Source: an uncultured Clostridia bacterium (lineage in GTDB: Bacteria > Bacillota > Clostridia > TANB77 > CAG-508). From it: a DNA stretch of 64,000 bases. The notes beneath the pieces were generated by a model that was not told the DNA's origin, did no database searches, and saw only the letters and a program-made list of their open reading frames with translations. Numbering within the stretch: the first letter of the stretch is position 1; each line of letters begins with the position of its first letter. Positions 16,978-25,804 of this stretch are shown here, piece after piece. The DNA lies in the NCBI GenBank assembly GCA_944392105.1, contig CALXVM010000001.1:1-64000 (forward strand), written 5' to 3'. The position numbers were made by a program, and so were the translations under genes.

Positions 16978-18606
16978 ATGGATACAAAAAGAAGTCAGCC
17001 AATAGGAATAGAATTAGTAAAAAGAGGAATTGTTACAGAGGCAGATATTGATAAAGCACTAGAATATCAAAAAAGACATCCAAAGAAAAAAATAGGAGAT
17101 ATATTAGATATATTAAAATTATGTGACCCACATGTTTTAATAGATGCTATAGGAGAAATACTTGAAGAAAAAGCTATATATTTACAAGAAAACGATATAA
17201 AAATTAATGTGTTAGATTATGTATCTCTAGATATAATAAAAGAAAATAAAGCAATCCCATTTGATATTGTGTCAGGTAGAGTAAAAGTATGCTTTGCAGA
17301 TACTTCTAATAGAAAATCTACTGATGTAATTAGATTATTGCTTTTAAACAAAGGTCTTGTAATGGATAGATATATTACTTTTGAAAGTAATATAGATAAT
17401 ATAATTAATTCATTAGAAGGCGTAGTTTCTGATGATATTAATACTAATACAGATGTCTCTGGTTTAGTGGATAGCATTATAAAAACTGCTATGGAAAAAA
17501 GAGCAAGTGATATCCATATAGAACCTATGGAAAAGTTTGTTAGAGTTAGGTACAGAATAGATGGACAATTAATTACAGCTGTTACAATTGATAAAGAAAA
17601 ACAAGCACAAATTGTAGGAAGACTAAAAGCCATTTCTAATATGCATCAAGAAAAACAAGAATCACAAGATGGTAGAATTTTAGCTTATCCAGATTACAAT
17701 ATACGTGTATCTTCACAAAAAAATGTTAATGGAGAAAAGTTTGTTTTAAGATTACTAAAGAAAAATGAAGATATAAAAAGATTATTCGAACTTGGATTTC
17801 CAGATGACGAAAAATTAGTTAATGACTGTTTTAACAAGAAAAACAGTATTACTGTTGTAGCAGCTCCTACAGGAGAAGGTAAAACAACAACTTTATATAG
17901 TATAATAGATTATTTAAACAGACCAGAAATAAATATTACAACAATTGAAGATCCAGTAGAAATAAGAATTGATGGATTAAACCAAATAGAGGTTGACCCA
18001 AAAGCTACTTTCCAAGATTCTTTAAGAACAGTTTTAAGACAAGACCCAGATATAATTTTAGTAGGAGAAATAAGAGATAAAGAAACAGCAGAAATTGCTA
18101 TGCAAGCAGGTCAAACAGGACATTATGTATTGTCAACAATACACACAATAGATGCTATAGAGGTTATAACAAGGTTAAGAAAAATGGGAGTATCAGATTA
18201 TGATATTTCTAGTACATTAGCAACATCTGTATCCGAAAGACTAGTAAGAAGAGTGTGCCCAAACTGTGCAAAAGAAAGACCTTTTACACAAAAAGAAAAA
18301 GACGTTATAAATAAATTTGCAGAAAAATATGGTTGTAAATTTGATGTGGACAATGCTATGACATATGATGTTGTAGGATGTAAAAAATGCAATAATACAG
18401 GTTATTATGGCAGAATTGGTATATTTGAGGTTCTTTCAATAACAGATACAATTAGAGAATTAATTACAAAAGGATCATCAAGTATTGAGATAAGAAAGGC
18501 TGCACTAGAGGAAGGATATAAGCCTTTAATTATAGATGGAATAGGCAAAGTTCTTTCTGGAATAACAACATTAGATGAAGTTAACAACAAATTAGTTATA
18601 TATTAA
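16978..18606 (+). CDS. pilB: type IV pilus extension ATPase PilB
   Basis: A 542-residue cytoplasmic hexameric ATPase of the PilB/GspE family that powers pilus polymerisation. An N-terminal MshEN-like domain (about 1-150) precedes the ATPase core. The Walker A loop is APTGEGKTTTL (about residues 297-307, with Glu in place of the usual Ser), followed by Asp-box and Walker B segments (DPDIILVGEIRD) and a His box. A zinc site is formed by CPNC and CKKC in the C-terminal part. AGGAGG precedes the ATG. It sits directly before pilT and pilC. Confidence 0.93.
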   Translation: MDTKRSQPIGIELVKRGIVTEADIDKALEYQKRHPKKKIGDILDILKLCDPHVLIDAIGEILEEKAIYLQENDIKINVLDYVSLDIIKENKAIPFDIVSGRVKVCFADTSNRKSTDVIRLLLLNKGLVMDRYITFESNIDNIINSLEGVVSDDINTNTDVSGLVDSIIKTAMEKRASDIHIEPMEKFVRVRYRIDGQLITAVTIDKEKQAQIVGRLKAISNMHQEKQESQDGRILAYPDYNIRVSSQKNVNGEKFVLRLLKKNEDIKRLFELGFPDDEKLVNDCFNKKNSITVVAAPTGEGKTTTLYSIIDYLNRPEINITTIEDPVEIRIDGLNQIEVDPKATFQDSLRTVLRQDPDIILVGEIRDKETAEIAMQAGQTGHYVLSTIHTIDAIEVITRLRKMGVSDYDISSTLATSVSERLVRRVCPNCAKERPFTQKEKDVINKFAEKYGCKFDVDNAMTYDVVGCKKCNNTGYYGRIGIFEVLSITDTIRELITKGSSSIEIRKAALEEGYKPLIIDGIGKVLSGITTLDEVNNKLVIY

Positions 18607-18626
18607 CAAAAGAAGGAGGAAAAATA

Positions 18627-19751
18627 ATGATAGACATTGACAAAATTATGTATTTAGCAATGAAAAAGGATGCATCTGATATTCACTTAATTGCTGGAAT
18701 AAAACCGGTAATGAGAGTAAGAAGAGATTTAATAAATTATGAAGATTTTGATATATTAACAGAAGAAGACATGTGGGAAATATATGACTATTTTGTTAGA
18801 GGAAATGTAGATAAAGATAGAGTATTTAAAGAAACAAAAAGATTAGATTCATCATTTGTATTTTCAGATATTCGTTTAAGAGTAAATATATCACTTTCAA
18901 ACGAAATACCTGTAATAACATTAAGACTTATAAAAAATGAACTTCCATCATATGAGTCATTAGGAGTACCAGATATAGTAAGAAGAATGATGTATCAACC
19001 ACAAGGACTTATTTTAGTAACTGGTAAAACAAACTCAGGTAAAACAACTACTTTAAATGCTTTAATAAATGAAATAAATGAAAATCAAAATAAAAAAATA
19101 TTAACATTGGAAAGCCCAATAGAATATAAGCATAAATGTAAAAAATCTATTATAGTTCAAAAAGAAGTAGGAGTTGGACAAGACTGTTTAACATATAGTG
19201 ATGGTGTTAAGAACTCTTTAAGAGAGGACTGTGACATACTAGTTATAGGAGAGATTCGTGACAGAGAGACAATGGATGCAGCTATAGAAACAGCAGAAGC
19301 TGGTCACTTAGTAATAGGTACACTTCATACAAAATCTTGTGCTGAGACTATAGACAGAATGATCAACTTCTATGACATAAGAGACCAACAAACAATAAAA
19401 TTCTTAATTGCATCTTTACTAAAATTAGTTGTTTCTCAAAGACTATTAACAGGCAGAACAGGAGACTTAGTATTAGTTCCAGAAGTAATGGTTGTAGATA
19501 ATATAGTTTCTGGTATAATTAGAAAAGAAAAAATAAGTGTATCAGAAATAGAAGATGCTATACAAAGTAACTCAGAAAAGGGAAGTATAGGTTTAATAAA
19601 TTCGTTAGCAGAATTATTTACACAAGATAAAATTACTTTAGAGCAAGCTAAAGCTCAAATTGAAGAAAAAAATATAGAAGTCTTAAACAGAACTATAATG
19701 CAGTTAAAGATTAAGAAAGAAAATAGAAATAAAAGACAAGACGATGATTAG
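18627..19751 (+). CDS. pilT: type IV pilus retraction ATPase PilT
   Basis: A 374-residue ATPase of the PilT family, expected to drive pilus retraction and therefore twitching-type movement. It starts with the usual KKDASDIHL segment. Walker A is GKTNSGKTTTL, in which Pro-Thr-Gly of the canonical loop is Lys-Thr-Asn. Walker B is DILVIGEIRDRETMD, and the AEAGHLVIGTLHT His box is present. The AIRNLIRE-like C-terminal motif is replaced by a charged tail. The gene lies 20 nt after pilB with AAGGAGG. Having both ATPases suggests dynamic pili. Confidence 0.92.
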   Translation: MIDIDKIMYLAMKKDASDIHLIAGIKPVMRVRRDLINYEDFDILTEEDMWEIYDYFVRGNVDKDRVFKETKRLDSSFVFSDIRLRVNISLSNEIPVITLRLIKNELPSYESLGVPDIVRRMMYQPQGLILVTGKTNSGKTTTLNALINEINENQNKKILTLESPIEYKHKCKKSIIVQKEVGVGQDCLTYSDGVKNSLREDCDILVIGEIRDRETMDAAIETAEAGHLVIGTLHTKSCAETIDRMINFYDIRDQQTIKFLIASLLKLVVSQRLLTGRTGDLVLVPEVMVVDNIVSGIIRKEKISVSEIEDAIQSNSEKGSIGLINSLAELFTQDKITLEQAKAQIEEKNIEVLNRTIMQLKIKKENRNKRQDDD

Positions 19752-19768
19752 AAAGGGGTGTTAGTTAG

Positions 19769-21121
19769 ATGCCAGAATATGTTTATCGAGCTGTAACTGA
19801 AAAGGGGCAAATTGTAAGAAACAGAGTAGAAGATGTAAGCAAAAATACTTTAATAAAAAGGCTTAAAAGTAATAATTTAATGCCAATTAGCGTATCTCAA
19901 GTAGGTTATAGAAGTGTAAAAAAACATAAAAGTAGAAAAAGAAATGTAACAGATATAGATGATATTATGAGGATGGCAAACTCAGCAGATGTAATGCAAG
20001 GAAGAAGAGCTAGAGATCAAAAAATATCTGAAAAAGTTAGTTTAGCATTATCATTAGAAGAAAGAATAACAGAAAGAGATATAAGAATATTTACACAAAA
20101 TTTTTACTTGCTAAAAAAAGCTAATTTTAACAATATACATGCATTAAACACATTAATACAAAGTACAGAAAATATGTCTTTTAGAGGAGTTTTGGAGGAT
20201 ATATTAGCTGGTGTTGAAGCAGGTGAATATATGTATACAACAATGGAATATTATTCAGATATATTCCCATATATATATATTAATATGATAAAAGTAGGGG
20301 AACTATCAGGATCTCTTACACAATCATTACAACAAGCCGTAAAATATTTAGATGATACAGGCTCTAGAAATAGAAAACTAAAAGCTATTTTAATACCAAA
20401 TATTGTTCAATTTGTGGCAATTATTATATTACTATTTGCAGGAACAATTTATGTATTACCTTTAATACAAGATGTATTTGCACAAGTTGGTTCAAGCGTA
20501 ACTCTTCCAGATATAACTTTATGGTTTATGGGAGTAGTAGATAATATTATTGCATATTGGTATATTCCAACAATAATCATAGCAGTTATAGTAGCAGGAA
20601 TATTGTGGTATATAAATACTCCTAGAGGAAGATATAATTTTGATTATTTTAAATATAAAATGCCAATATTTGGTTCATTAATTTATGCAATAGACTTTTC
20701 AAGATTAATGAGAGCAATGCTTCTAAATTTACAAAATGGTATGAGAATACAAGAGTCACTAGAAGTTTCTAAATCAGTAGTAAAAAATTATGTTATGCTA
20801 TCAATAATAGAATCTTCAATTAATAATATTTTAATAGGTGGCTCATGGATAGAACCATTTGAAAATTCAGGATTAGCATCTGCGATGGAAACAGAAATGC
20901 TTAAAATAGGTATGCAGACAGACTTATCTGAAATGATGGAAAAATTATTAGACTATATGGACATAGACATAGACAACAAGATGCAAAAGATAATGAAAGT
21001 ATTACCAGAAATTTCATATGCATTTGTTGGAGCAGTATTAATATTCTTAGTAATTGTAGTATTAGTACCATGTATCCAATTGTATATGGGTAACTGGCTA
21101 ATTGATGCAATGGGTGTATAA
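19769..21121 (+). CDS. pilC: type IV pilus inner-membrane platform protein PilC
   Basis: A 450-residue platform protein of the PilC/GspF family, which couples the ATPases to pilin assembly. YVYRAVTEKGQ opens the protein as in homologues. Two T2SSF domains (about 95-215 and 300-430) flank membrane helices near 208-230, 265-285 and 420-445. GAAAGGGGTG precedes the ATG. A Lys/Arg-rich insert at about 50-75 precedes the first domain. It is the last gene of the operon, followed by a terminator. Confidence 0.9.
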   Translation: MPEYVYRAVTEKGQIVRNRVEDVSKNTLIKRLKSNNLMPISVSQVGYRSVKKHKSRKRNVTDIDDIMRMANSADVMQGRRARDQKISEKVSLALSLEERITERDIRIFTQNFYLLKKANFNNIHALNTLIQSTENMSFRGVLEDILAGVEAGEYMYTTMEYYSDIFPYIYINMIKVGELSGSLTQSLQQAVKYLDDTGSRNRKLKAILIPNIVQFVAIIILLFAGTIYVLPLIQDVFAQVGSSVTLPDITLWFMGVVDNIIAYWYIPTIIIAVIVAGILWYINTPRGRYNFDYFKYKMPIFGSLIYAIDFSRLMRAMLLNLQNGMRIQESLEVSKSVVKNYVMLSIIESSINNILIGGSWIEPFENSGLASAMETEMLKIGMQTDLSEMMEKLLDYMDIDIDNKMQKIMKVLPEISYAFVGAVLIFLVIVVLVPCIQLYMGNWLIDAMGV

Positions 21122-21146
21122 AAAAAGAGGCAATGGCCTCTTTTTG
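21121..21146 (+). terminator. terminator of pilus operon
   Basis: AAAAAGAGGC pairs with GCCTCTTTTT around an AATG loop, directly after the pilC stop. Confidence 0.9.
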
Positions 21147-21209
21147 CTTTTACTAAATAAATTTGATATAATTTATACATGTAGTCAATAAAAAAGGAAT
21201 GTGATTAAT

Positions 21210-22100
21210 ATGAAAATAGGAATTGATATAGGTGGCAGTCATATTGCTATTGCTTTAGTTAATGAAGAAGGAAAGATATTAGAAAAAAATGAAACAGACA
21301 TAGAAGATATAGAAAATGCAGAAGTATTTATAGAAAAATATATTATGAAAAATATTCACAATATGGTACCACAAAAGAAAATTGAATCAATTGGAATTGC
21401 ATCTCCAGGAACTCCAAAAGATGGAAAAATATTTTCTATGTATAATTTAGGCATTAAAGAATTAGACATAGCTAAAATGATACAAAAATATTATAATATT
21501 CCGGTAAATATAAGAAATGATGGAAAATGCTCAGCTTTAGCAGAAAAGAAGTATGGTAGTTTAAAAGAATATAATGACTGCATATTTTTATGTTTGGGTA
21601 CTGGAATTGGTGCAGGAGTATTTTTAGATGGAAAACTTTTAGAAACAAAAAGAGCACCTGGTTTTGAAATTGGACACATGGTTATAAACAAAAATGGTAT
21701 AAGATGTAATTGTGGCAAAACAGGTTGCTTCGAAACATACTGCTCCATGAAAAGGTTTAAAGATAATGTTAGAGAAATTTTAAACTTAAATTCAGACATA
21801 TCTGCAGTAGAACTTTTAGACATTATAGAAAAGAATAAGGACAATTTAAGATTAAAAGATTTAATAGATGAATATATTAATAACTTAATAATAGGATTTT
21901 CTAATTTAATAGATATATTTGAGCCAGAAGCAATATCACTTGGTGGTAGTTTTGTGTATTTTAGAGATGTATTTTATGATAAATTAGTAAGTGAATTTAA
22001 CAAAAGAAAGTATTATTTTAATAAAGATATAAAAACAGAGATAAAACTAGCTATGCTAGGCAATGATGCAGGAATAATAGGTGCTACGATAAATCATTAA
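21210..22100 (+). CDS. ROK-family sugar kinase, probable glucokinase
   Basis: A 296-residue kinase starting at ATG 21210, 10 nt after AAGGAA. The phosphate-binding motif is IGIDIGGSHIAIAL at residues 3-16. The glucose/ATP-site motifs (CLGTGIGAGVFLDGKLL; GFEIGHMV) are present, and the ROK zinc site CNCGKTGCFE is at about 164-174. It would phosphorylate glucose, N-acetylmannosamine or a related sugar; substrate cannot be fixed from sequence. It is monocistronic between the pilus terminator and the RNase J promoter. Confidence 0.85.
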   Translation: MKIGIDIGGSHIAIALVNEEGKILEKNETDIEDIENAEVFIEKYIMKNIHNMVPQKKIESIGIASPGTPKDGKIFSMYNLGIKELDIAKMIQKYYNIPVNIRNDGKCSALAEKKYGSLKEYNDCIFLCLGTGIGAGVFLDGKLLETKRAPGFEIGHMVINKNGIRCNCGKTGCFETYCSMKRFKDNVREILNLNSDISAVELLDIIEKNKDNLRLKDLIDEYINNLIIGFSNLIDIFEPEAISLGGSFVYFRDVFYDKLVSEFNKRKYYFNKDIKTEIKLAMLGNDAGIIGATINH

Positions 22101-22149
22101 GACATTTTCTCATTTCTTTCATATTGTATTTTTGCATAATTTTTTAGAT

Positions 22150-22178
22150 TTGACAAATAATTAAACATATAGTATAAT
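22150..22178 (+). promoter_or_regulatory. sigma-A promoter and long leader of rnj
   Basis: TTGACA (22150-22155), 17-nt spacer, TATAAT (22173-22178). Transcription from about 22185 leaves a 285-nt AT-rich leader without an ORF, containing two TTTTGTGCG words (22262 and 22321 areas). The length suggests post-transcriptional control, perhaps autoregulation. I saw no known riboswitch. Confidence 0.75.
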
Positions 22179-22471
22179 AATAACCAGTTGTTACCAAGAG
22201 ATGGTAAAGAAGAGATTTATATATTATTTATTTTTAATTGAGAAAAATAATAGTTAGTTTTATTTTGTGCGGGTTAATATTTATAAAATTTAAAATATAT
22301 TTATAAAAATAAATATATACTTTTGTGCGTGAATTTAAAAAAGTATATTAATAAATATATAAAATATTTTAAAGAGAAAATAAGTTTAAATTAGTATCAA
22401 CTAACTGTATATTTTTTCCAATTCTAAAACTTACTATATAGACCTAAAAAAGAAAGAAGGAGAGAAAATAT

Positions 22472-24427
22472 ATGACAAATGAATTAAATATGAATGAAAC
22501 TAGGATAAGAAAGAAAAACGAAAATAGCCTAGTTAAGAGAAGTGTGCCTAAAACACAAAGGCAGAGACAAAGAGGAGTTAAAACAGAACATAAAAGTACA
22601 AAAACAACTCCAGAAACAAGAAGTACAAGATTATCTGATGTAAAAGAAAAAAGCAATCTAAGAAATTTAAGAGAAAACAAAAAAATTACAGAAACAATTG
22701 AGACAAGAAATAGAAAGGATACTTCGAAAAAAGAGAAAGTAAATAAAAGAAGTTTAGACTTCTCTTTTAAAAAGTCTAATTTAAAAATAGCACCATTGGG
22801 CGGACTTGGAGAGATAGGAAAAAACATTACTGTATTTGAGTATGAAAATGAAATTGTAGTGGTTGACTGCGGTCTAGAGTTCCCAGAAGACGATATGCTA
22901 GGAGTAGACTTAGTTATACCAGATGTAACATATTTGGTAAAAAACAAAGATAAAATTAAGGGTATGGTTATAACACATGGACATGAGGACCACATAGGAG
23001 CCATACCATATGTTTTAAAACAAATTAATATACCTATTTATGCAACAAAATTGACAATAGAGTTAATAAAAAATAAATTGGAAGAACATCATCTTGTAAA
23101 TAGTGCTAAGTTACATGTGGTAGAACCAGGACAAACAATTAATTTTGGAAAGTTGAAAGCGGAATTTATAAGAAGTTCACATAGTATTCCAGATGCTGTA
23201 ATGATAGCAATGCATACTCCAGTAGGTGTAGTACTTCATACTGGTGACTTTAAAGTTGACTATACTCCAATTGATGACAAAATAATGGACTTAGGCAGAA
23301 TTGCAGAATTAGGTAATGAAGGTGTGCTTGCATTACTTTCAGACAGTACAAATTCAGAGAAAAAAGGATTTACTATGTCAGAAAGTAGTATAGGAGAAGT
23401 ATTTGATAGGCTTTTCCAAGGAAACAAGAAAAGAATAGTAGTTGCAACATTTGCTTCAAATGTCCACAGAGTTCAACAAATTGTGGATGCAGCAGTTAAA
23501 TATGGCAGAAAAGTAGCAATATGTGGTAGAAGTATGATAAATATGATAGATGCTGCTAGAAAACTTGGATATATAGAAGTGCCAGACAATGTATTTATAG
23601 ACATTGATATGATTAAAAATTATACAGATGATCAATTAGTTATAATTACAACAGGAAGCCAAGGTGAAACAATGTCTGCACTTACAAGGATGGCAAATGG
23701 CGAGCATAAAAAGGTTACTTTAACACCAAATGATATGGTAATTATATCTGCAACACCAATACCAGGAAATGAGAAAGGTGTGTCAAGAGTAATTAATGAA
23801 TTAATGAAGGGCGGAATAGAAGTAATATATAGCTCATTAGAAGCAATACACGTTTCAGGACACGCATGCCAAGAAGAACAAAAATTAATATTGGCACTAG
23901 CAAAACCTAAATACTTTATGCCAGTACACGGTGAATATAGACAATTAAAAGCACACATGGAAACAGCAAAACAAATGGGAATAGATCCCGAAAATATATT
24001 CATTTTAGAAAATGGAAGGGTACTTGAATTAAATGAAAACGAAGCTAAATTTACTAGCACAATTCAATCTGGTAAAATTTTAGTAGATGGACTTGGTGTT
24101 GGAGACGTAGGAAATATTGTTTTAAGAGACAGACAACACCTATCTCAAGATGGACTAATAGTTATTGTTATGACAATGGATTCAAATACAGGAGAAGTAA
24201 TATCAGGACCAGATGTTGTGTCTAGAGGATTTGTTTATGTAAGAGAATCTGAAAACCTAATGGATGAGGTAAAACAAGTTATTGCAGAAGAAGTTAGAAA
24301 ATGTGAGGAAAATAGCATAAGAGATTGGAGCACAATAAAATCTAACATTAAAGATACATTAAGAGATTATATCTTTACAAAAACAAAGAGAAATCCTATG
24401 ATATTACCTATTATTATGGAAGTTTAG
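22472..24427 (+). CDS. rnj: ribonuclease J with basic N-terminal extension
   Basis: A 651-residue beta-CASP metallo-beta-lactamase ribonuclease acting in mRNA decay and rRNA maturation (5' exonuclease and endonuclease). The catalytic motif HGHEDHIGA is at about 169-177, and later motifs include SHSIPDA, HTGDFK and HVSGHA. Homologues of about 555 residues begin at KIAPLGGLGEIGKN, here residue 107. The first 100 residues are a Lys/Arg-rich disordered extension, as known in actinobacterial RNase J, probably an RNA or partner contact. AAGGAGAG precedes the ATG. It has its own promoter and a terminator. Confidence 0.93.
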   Translation: MTNELNMNETRIRKKNENSLVKRSVPKTQRQRQRGVKTEHKSTKTTPETRSTRLSDVKEKSNLRNLRENKKITETIETRNRKDTSKKEKVNKRSLDFSFKKSNLKIAPLGGLGEIGKNITVFEYENEIVVVDCGLEFPEDDMLGVDLVIPDVTYLVKNKDKIKGMVITHGHEDHIGAIPYVLKQINIPIYATKLTIELIKNKLEEHHLVNSAKLHVVEPGQTINFGKLKAEFIRSSHSIPDAVMIAMHTPVGVVLHTGDFKVDYTPIDDKIMDLGRIAELGNEGVLALLSDSTNSEKKGFTMSESSIGEVFDRLFQGNKKRIVVATFASNVHRVQQIVDAAVKYGRKVAICGRSMINMIDAARKLGYIEVPDNVFIDIDMIKNYTDDQLVIITTGSQGETMSALTRMANGEHKKVTLTPNDMVIISATPIPGNEKGVSRVINELMKGGIEVIYSSLEAIHVSGHACQEEQKLILALAKPKYFMPVHGEYRQLKAHMETAKQMGIDPENIFILENGRVLELNENEAKFTSTIQSGKILVDGLGVGDVGNIVLRDRQHLSQDGLIVIVMTMDSNTGEVISGPDVVSRGFVYVRESENLMDEVKQVIAEEVRKCEENSIRDWSTIKSNIKDTLRDYIFTKTKRNPMILPIIMEV

Positions 24428-24438
24428 AAGAATATAGT

Positions 24439-24471
24439 AATACCAAGCACTTAGATGCTTGGTATTATTTA
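24439..24471 (+). terminator. terminator of rnj
   Basis: AATACCAAGCA (24439-24449) pairs with TGCTTGGTATT (24456-24466). Confidence 0.85.
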
Positions 24472-24647
24472 TTTGTTACCTTTTTGTTACCTACGTAATA
24501 GGTTTTTCGGGGTTTTATATTGTTTTGATGCTTATATATATAATTTTTTTTAGTTTTTTAATTGAAATAAAATTTGAAGTGTAAAAAATTATTTTAAAAT
24601 AAAATGAATATTTATTCATAGTTTTATATAAAATAATAATATAATTG

Positions 24648-24676
24648 TTGACATTATATTTACAAAATGTTACAAT
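24648..24676 (+). promoter_or_regulatory. promoter of the intergenic RNA
   Basis: TTGACA (24648-24653), 17-nt spacer, TACAAT (24671-24676). The stretch 24472-24647 before it is plain AT-rich sequence with nothing else recognisable. Confidence 0.7.
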
Positions 24677-24682
24677 TATTAT

Positions 24683-24798
24683 ACCAGAAGAGGTTTTCTC
24701 TTTGTTCGGTCGATAGCTAGATACTGATTATAAATAATTAAGCGTATGTTAAGTACGTCAGTCTAGTTGGGAAGAGGCTACTACGTTAGTCTCTTTTC
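24683..24798 (+). ncRNA. candidate structured RNA convergent with DUF3800 gene
   Basis: A transcription unit of about 115 nt with promoter and terminator but no ORF. Visible pairings are AGAG/CTCT around 24690, CTAG and ACTGA with TCAGT and CTAG enclosing CGTA/TACG, and a final AGAGGCTA/TAGTCTCT stem followed by TTTTCTT. Its 3' end meets the 3' end of the opposing DUF3800 gene at 24799. Several published RNA motifs of unknown role are named after their association with DUF3800 genes; I cannot say which, if any, this matches. Confidence 0.55.
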
Positions 24799-25554
24799 TT
24801 ATGGCAAAAATATTTTATAATTAATAAATTCTATTCTTTTTGAAAATTCTAAGAGATTTTCTATATTATTTAAATATAATCTACGTACTGTTCCTGCTAC
24901 TAAGTCAGAAGCTTGGATTAAATAACTTTTCTCGGATTTTTGATAACAAACACTTACATCTAAATCAGAACTTATAACTGGAGTAGAATATGAGCCATAA
25001 TTGTAATTAATTATTCCATATTTTAATTCTTCTATAATTCCATCTCGTAAGTTATAATATCCATTTGTTTTTGTGGTTTGTTCGTCAATATTTATTATTA
25101 GCTTTACAGGTAAATTAGGATTTAATTGATTTTCTTTTATTAATGATTTTATAATATGTTTTATTAATAACTTTAGAGAATAGTCTAAAAATCTTCCCCT
25201 AGAAGCAGTATCATTTTTAATATTAGGGTATACTTTAGTATTATTTATAATACAACCAATAGTATGATATTTTTTTATATAGTTCATAAGTTGTCTATTA
25301 TGCTTGGATTTTAACATATTATGTTTTAATTCTGGACAAGATTTATTACTATTGCATGTTGATATGTTTTGATTACAATATTTACATTTTATATTTTGAA
25401 CAATACTTCTATATTGTGTAATAAATTTATCTTTTTCACTTTTTGACGTAAAAATTAAACCTGCATATATAGTTACCTTTTCTGTATCTACAAGTTTGCC
25501 TGAGTCATCTATATTTATATATAGAGTTTGATTCTCCTTTGAGATTAAATTCAT
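24799..25554 (-). CDS. DUF3800 family protein
   Basis: A 251-residue protein with AAGGAGA 7 nt before the ATG. DDSG near residue 16 and IQASDLVAGTVRR near the C-terminus are hallmarks of DUF3800, proposed to have an RNase H-like fold. A Cys pair (CKYCNQ) and CPEL form a likely metal-binding insertion at about 57-75. DUF3800 proteins occur in mobile and defence-associated contexts and are repeatedly found beside structured RNAs. Here an RNA unit lies immediately against its 3' end on the opposite strand. It is monocistronic; biochemical role unknown. Confidence 0.8.
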   Translation of the reverse strand: MNLISKENQTLYINIDDSGKLVDTEKVTIYAGLIFTSKSEKDKFITQYRSIVQNIKCKYCNQNISTCNSNKSCPELKHNMLKSKHNRQLMNYIKKYHTIGCIINNTKVYPNIKNDTASRGRFLDYSLKLLIKHIIKSLIKENQLNPNLPVKLIINIDEQTTKTNGYYNLRDGIIEELKYGIINYNYGSYSTPVISSDLDVSVCYQKSEKSYLIQASDLVAGTVRRLYLNNIENLLEFSKRIEFINYKIFLP

Positions 25555-25738
25555 ACTAGATTCTCCTTTTTAAATATTAAAAAATATAAAGAAATAAATT
25601 ATTTAGAATAAAATTATTACTATATAAAAATTATACAATATTTTAACTAATAAGTAAATTATATAATACATTTTAGTTTATCTAATTAGTAAATTATAGA
25701 GATATATCTACTATTTTCATAGCATTTTCTATAAATTA

Positions 25739-25767
25739 TTGCAGAATAGGCAAAAATGCAGTATAAT
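25739..25767 (+). promoter_or_regulatory. promoter of gltX
   Basis: TTGCAG (25739-25744), 17-nt spacer, TATAAT (25762-25767). The leader is about 30 nt, with no T-box. Confidence 0.7.
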
Positions 25768-25804
25768 AATACCATCGATAAAAAAAGAAAAGAGGAGAGC
25801 AGTT

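Noticed and set aside
22444-23004. 186-codon frame opposite the start of RNase J
   Set aside because: Hydrophobic low-complexity product mirroring the Lys/Arg-rich extension; no ribosome binding site.
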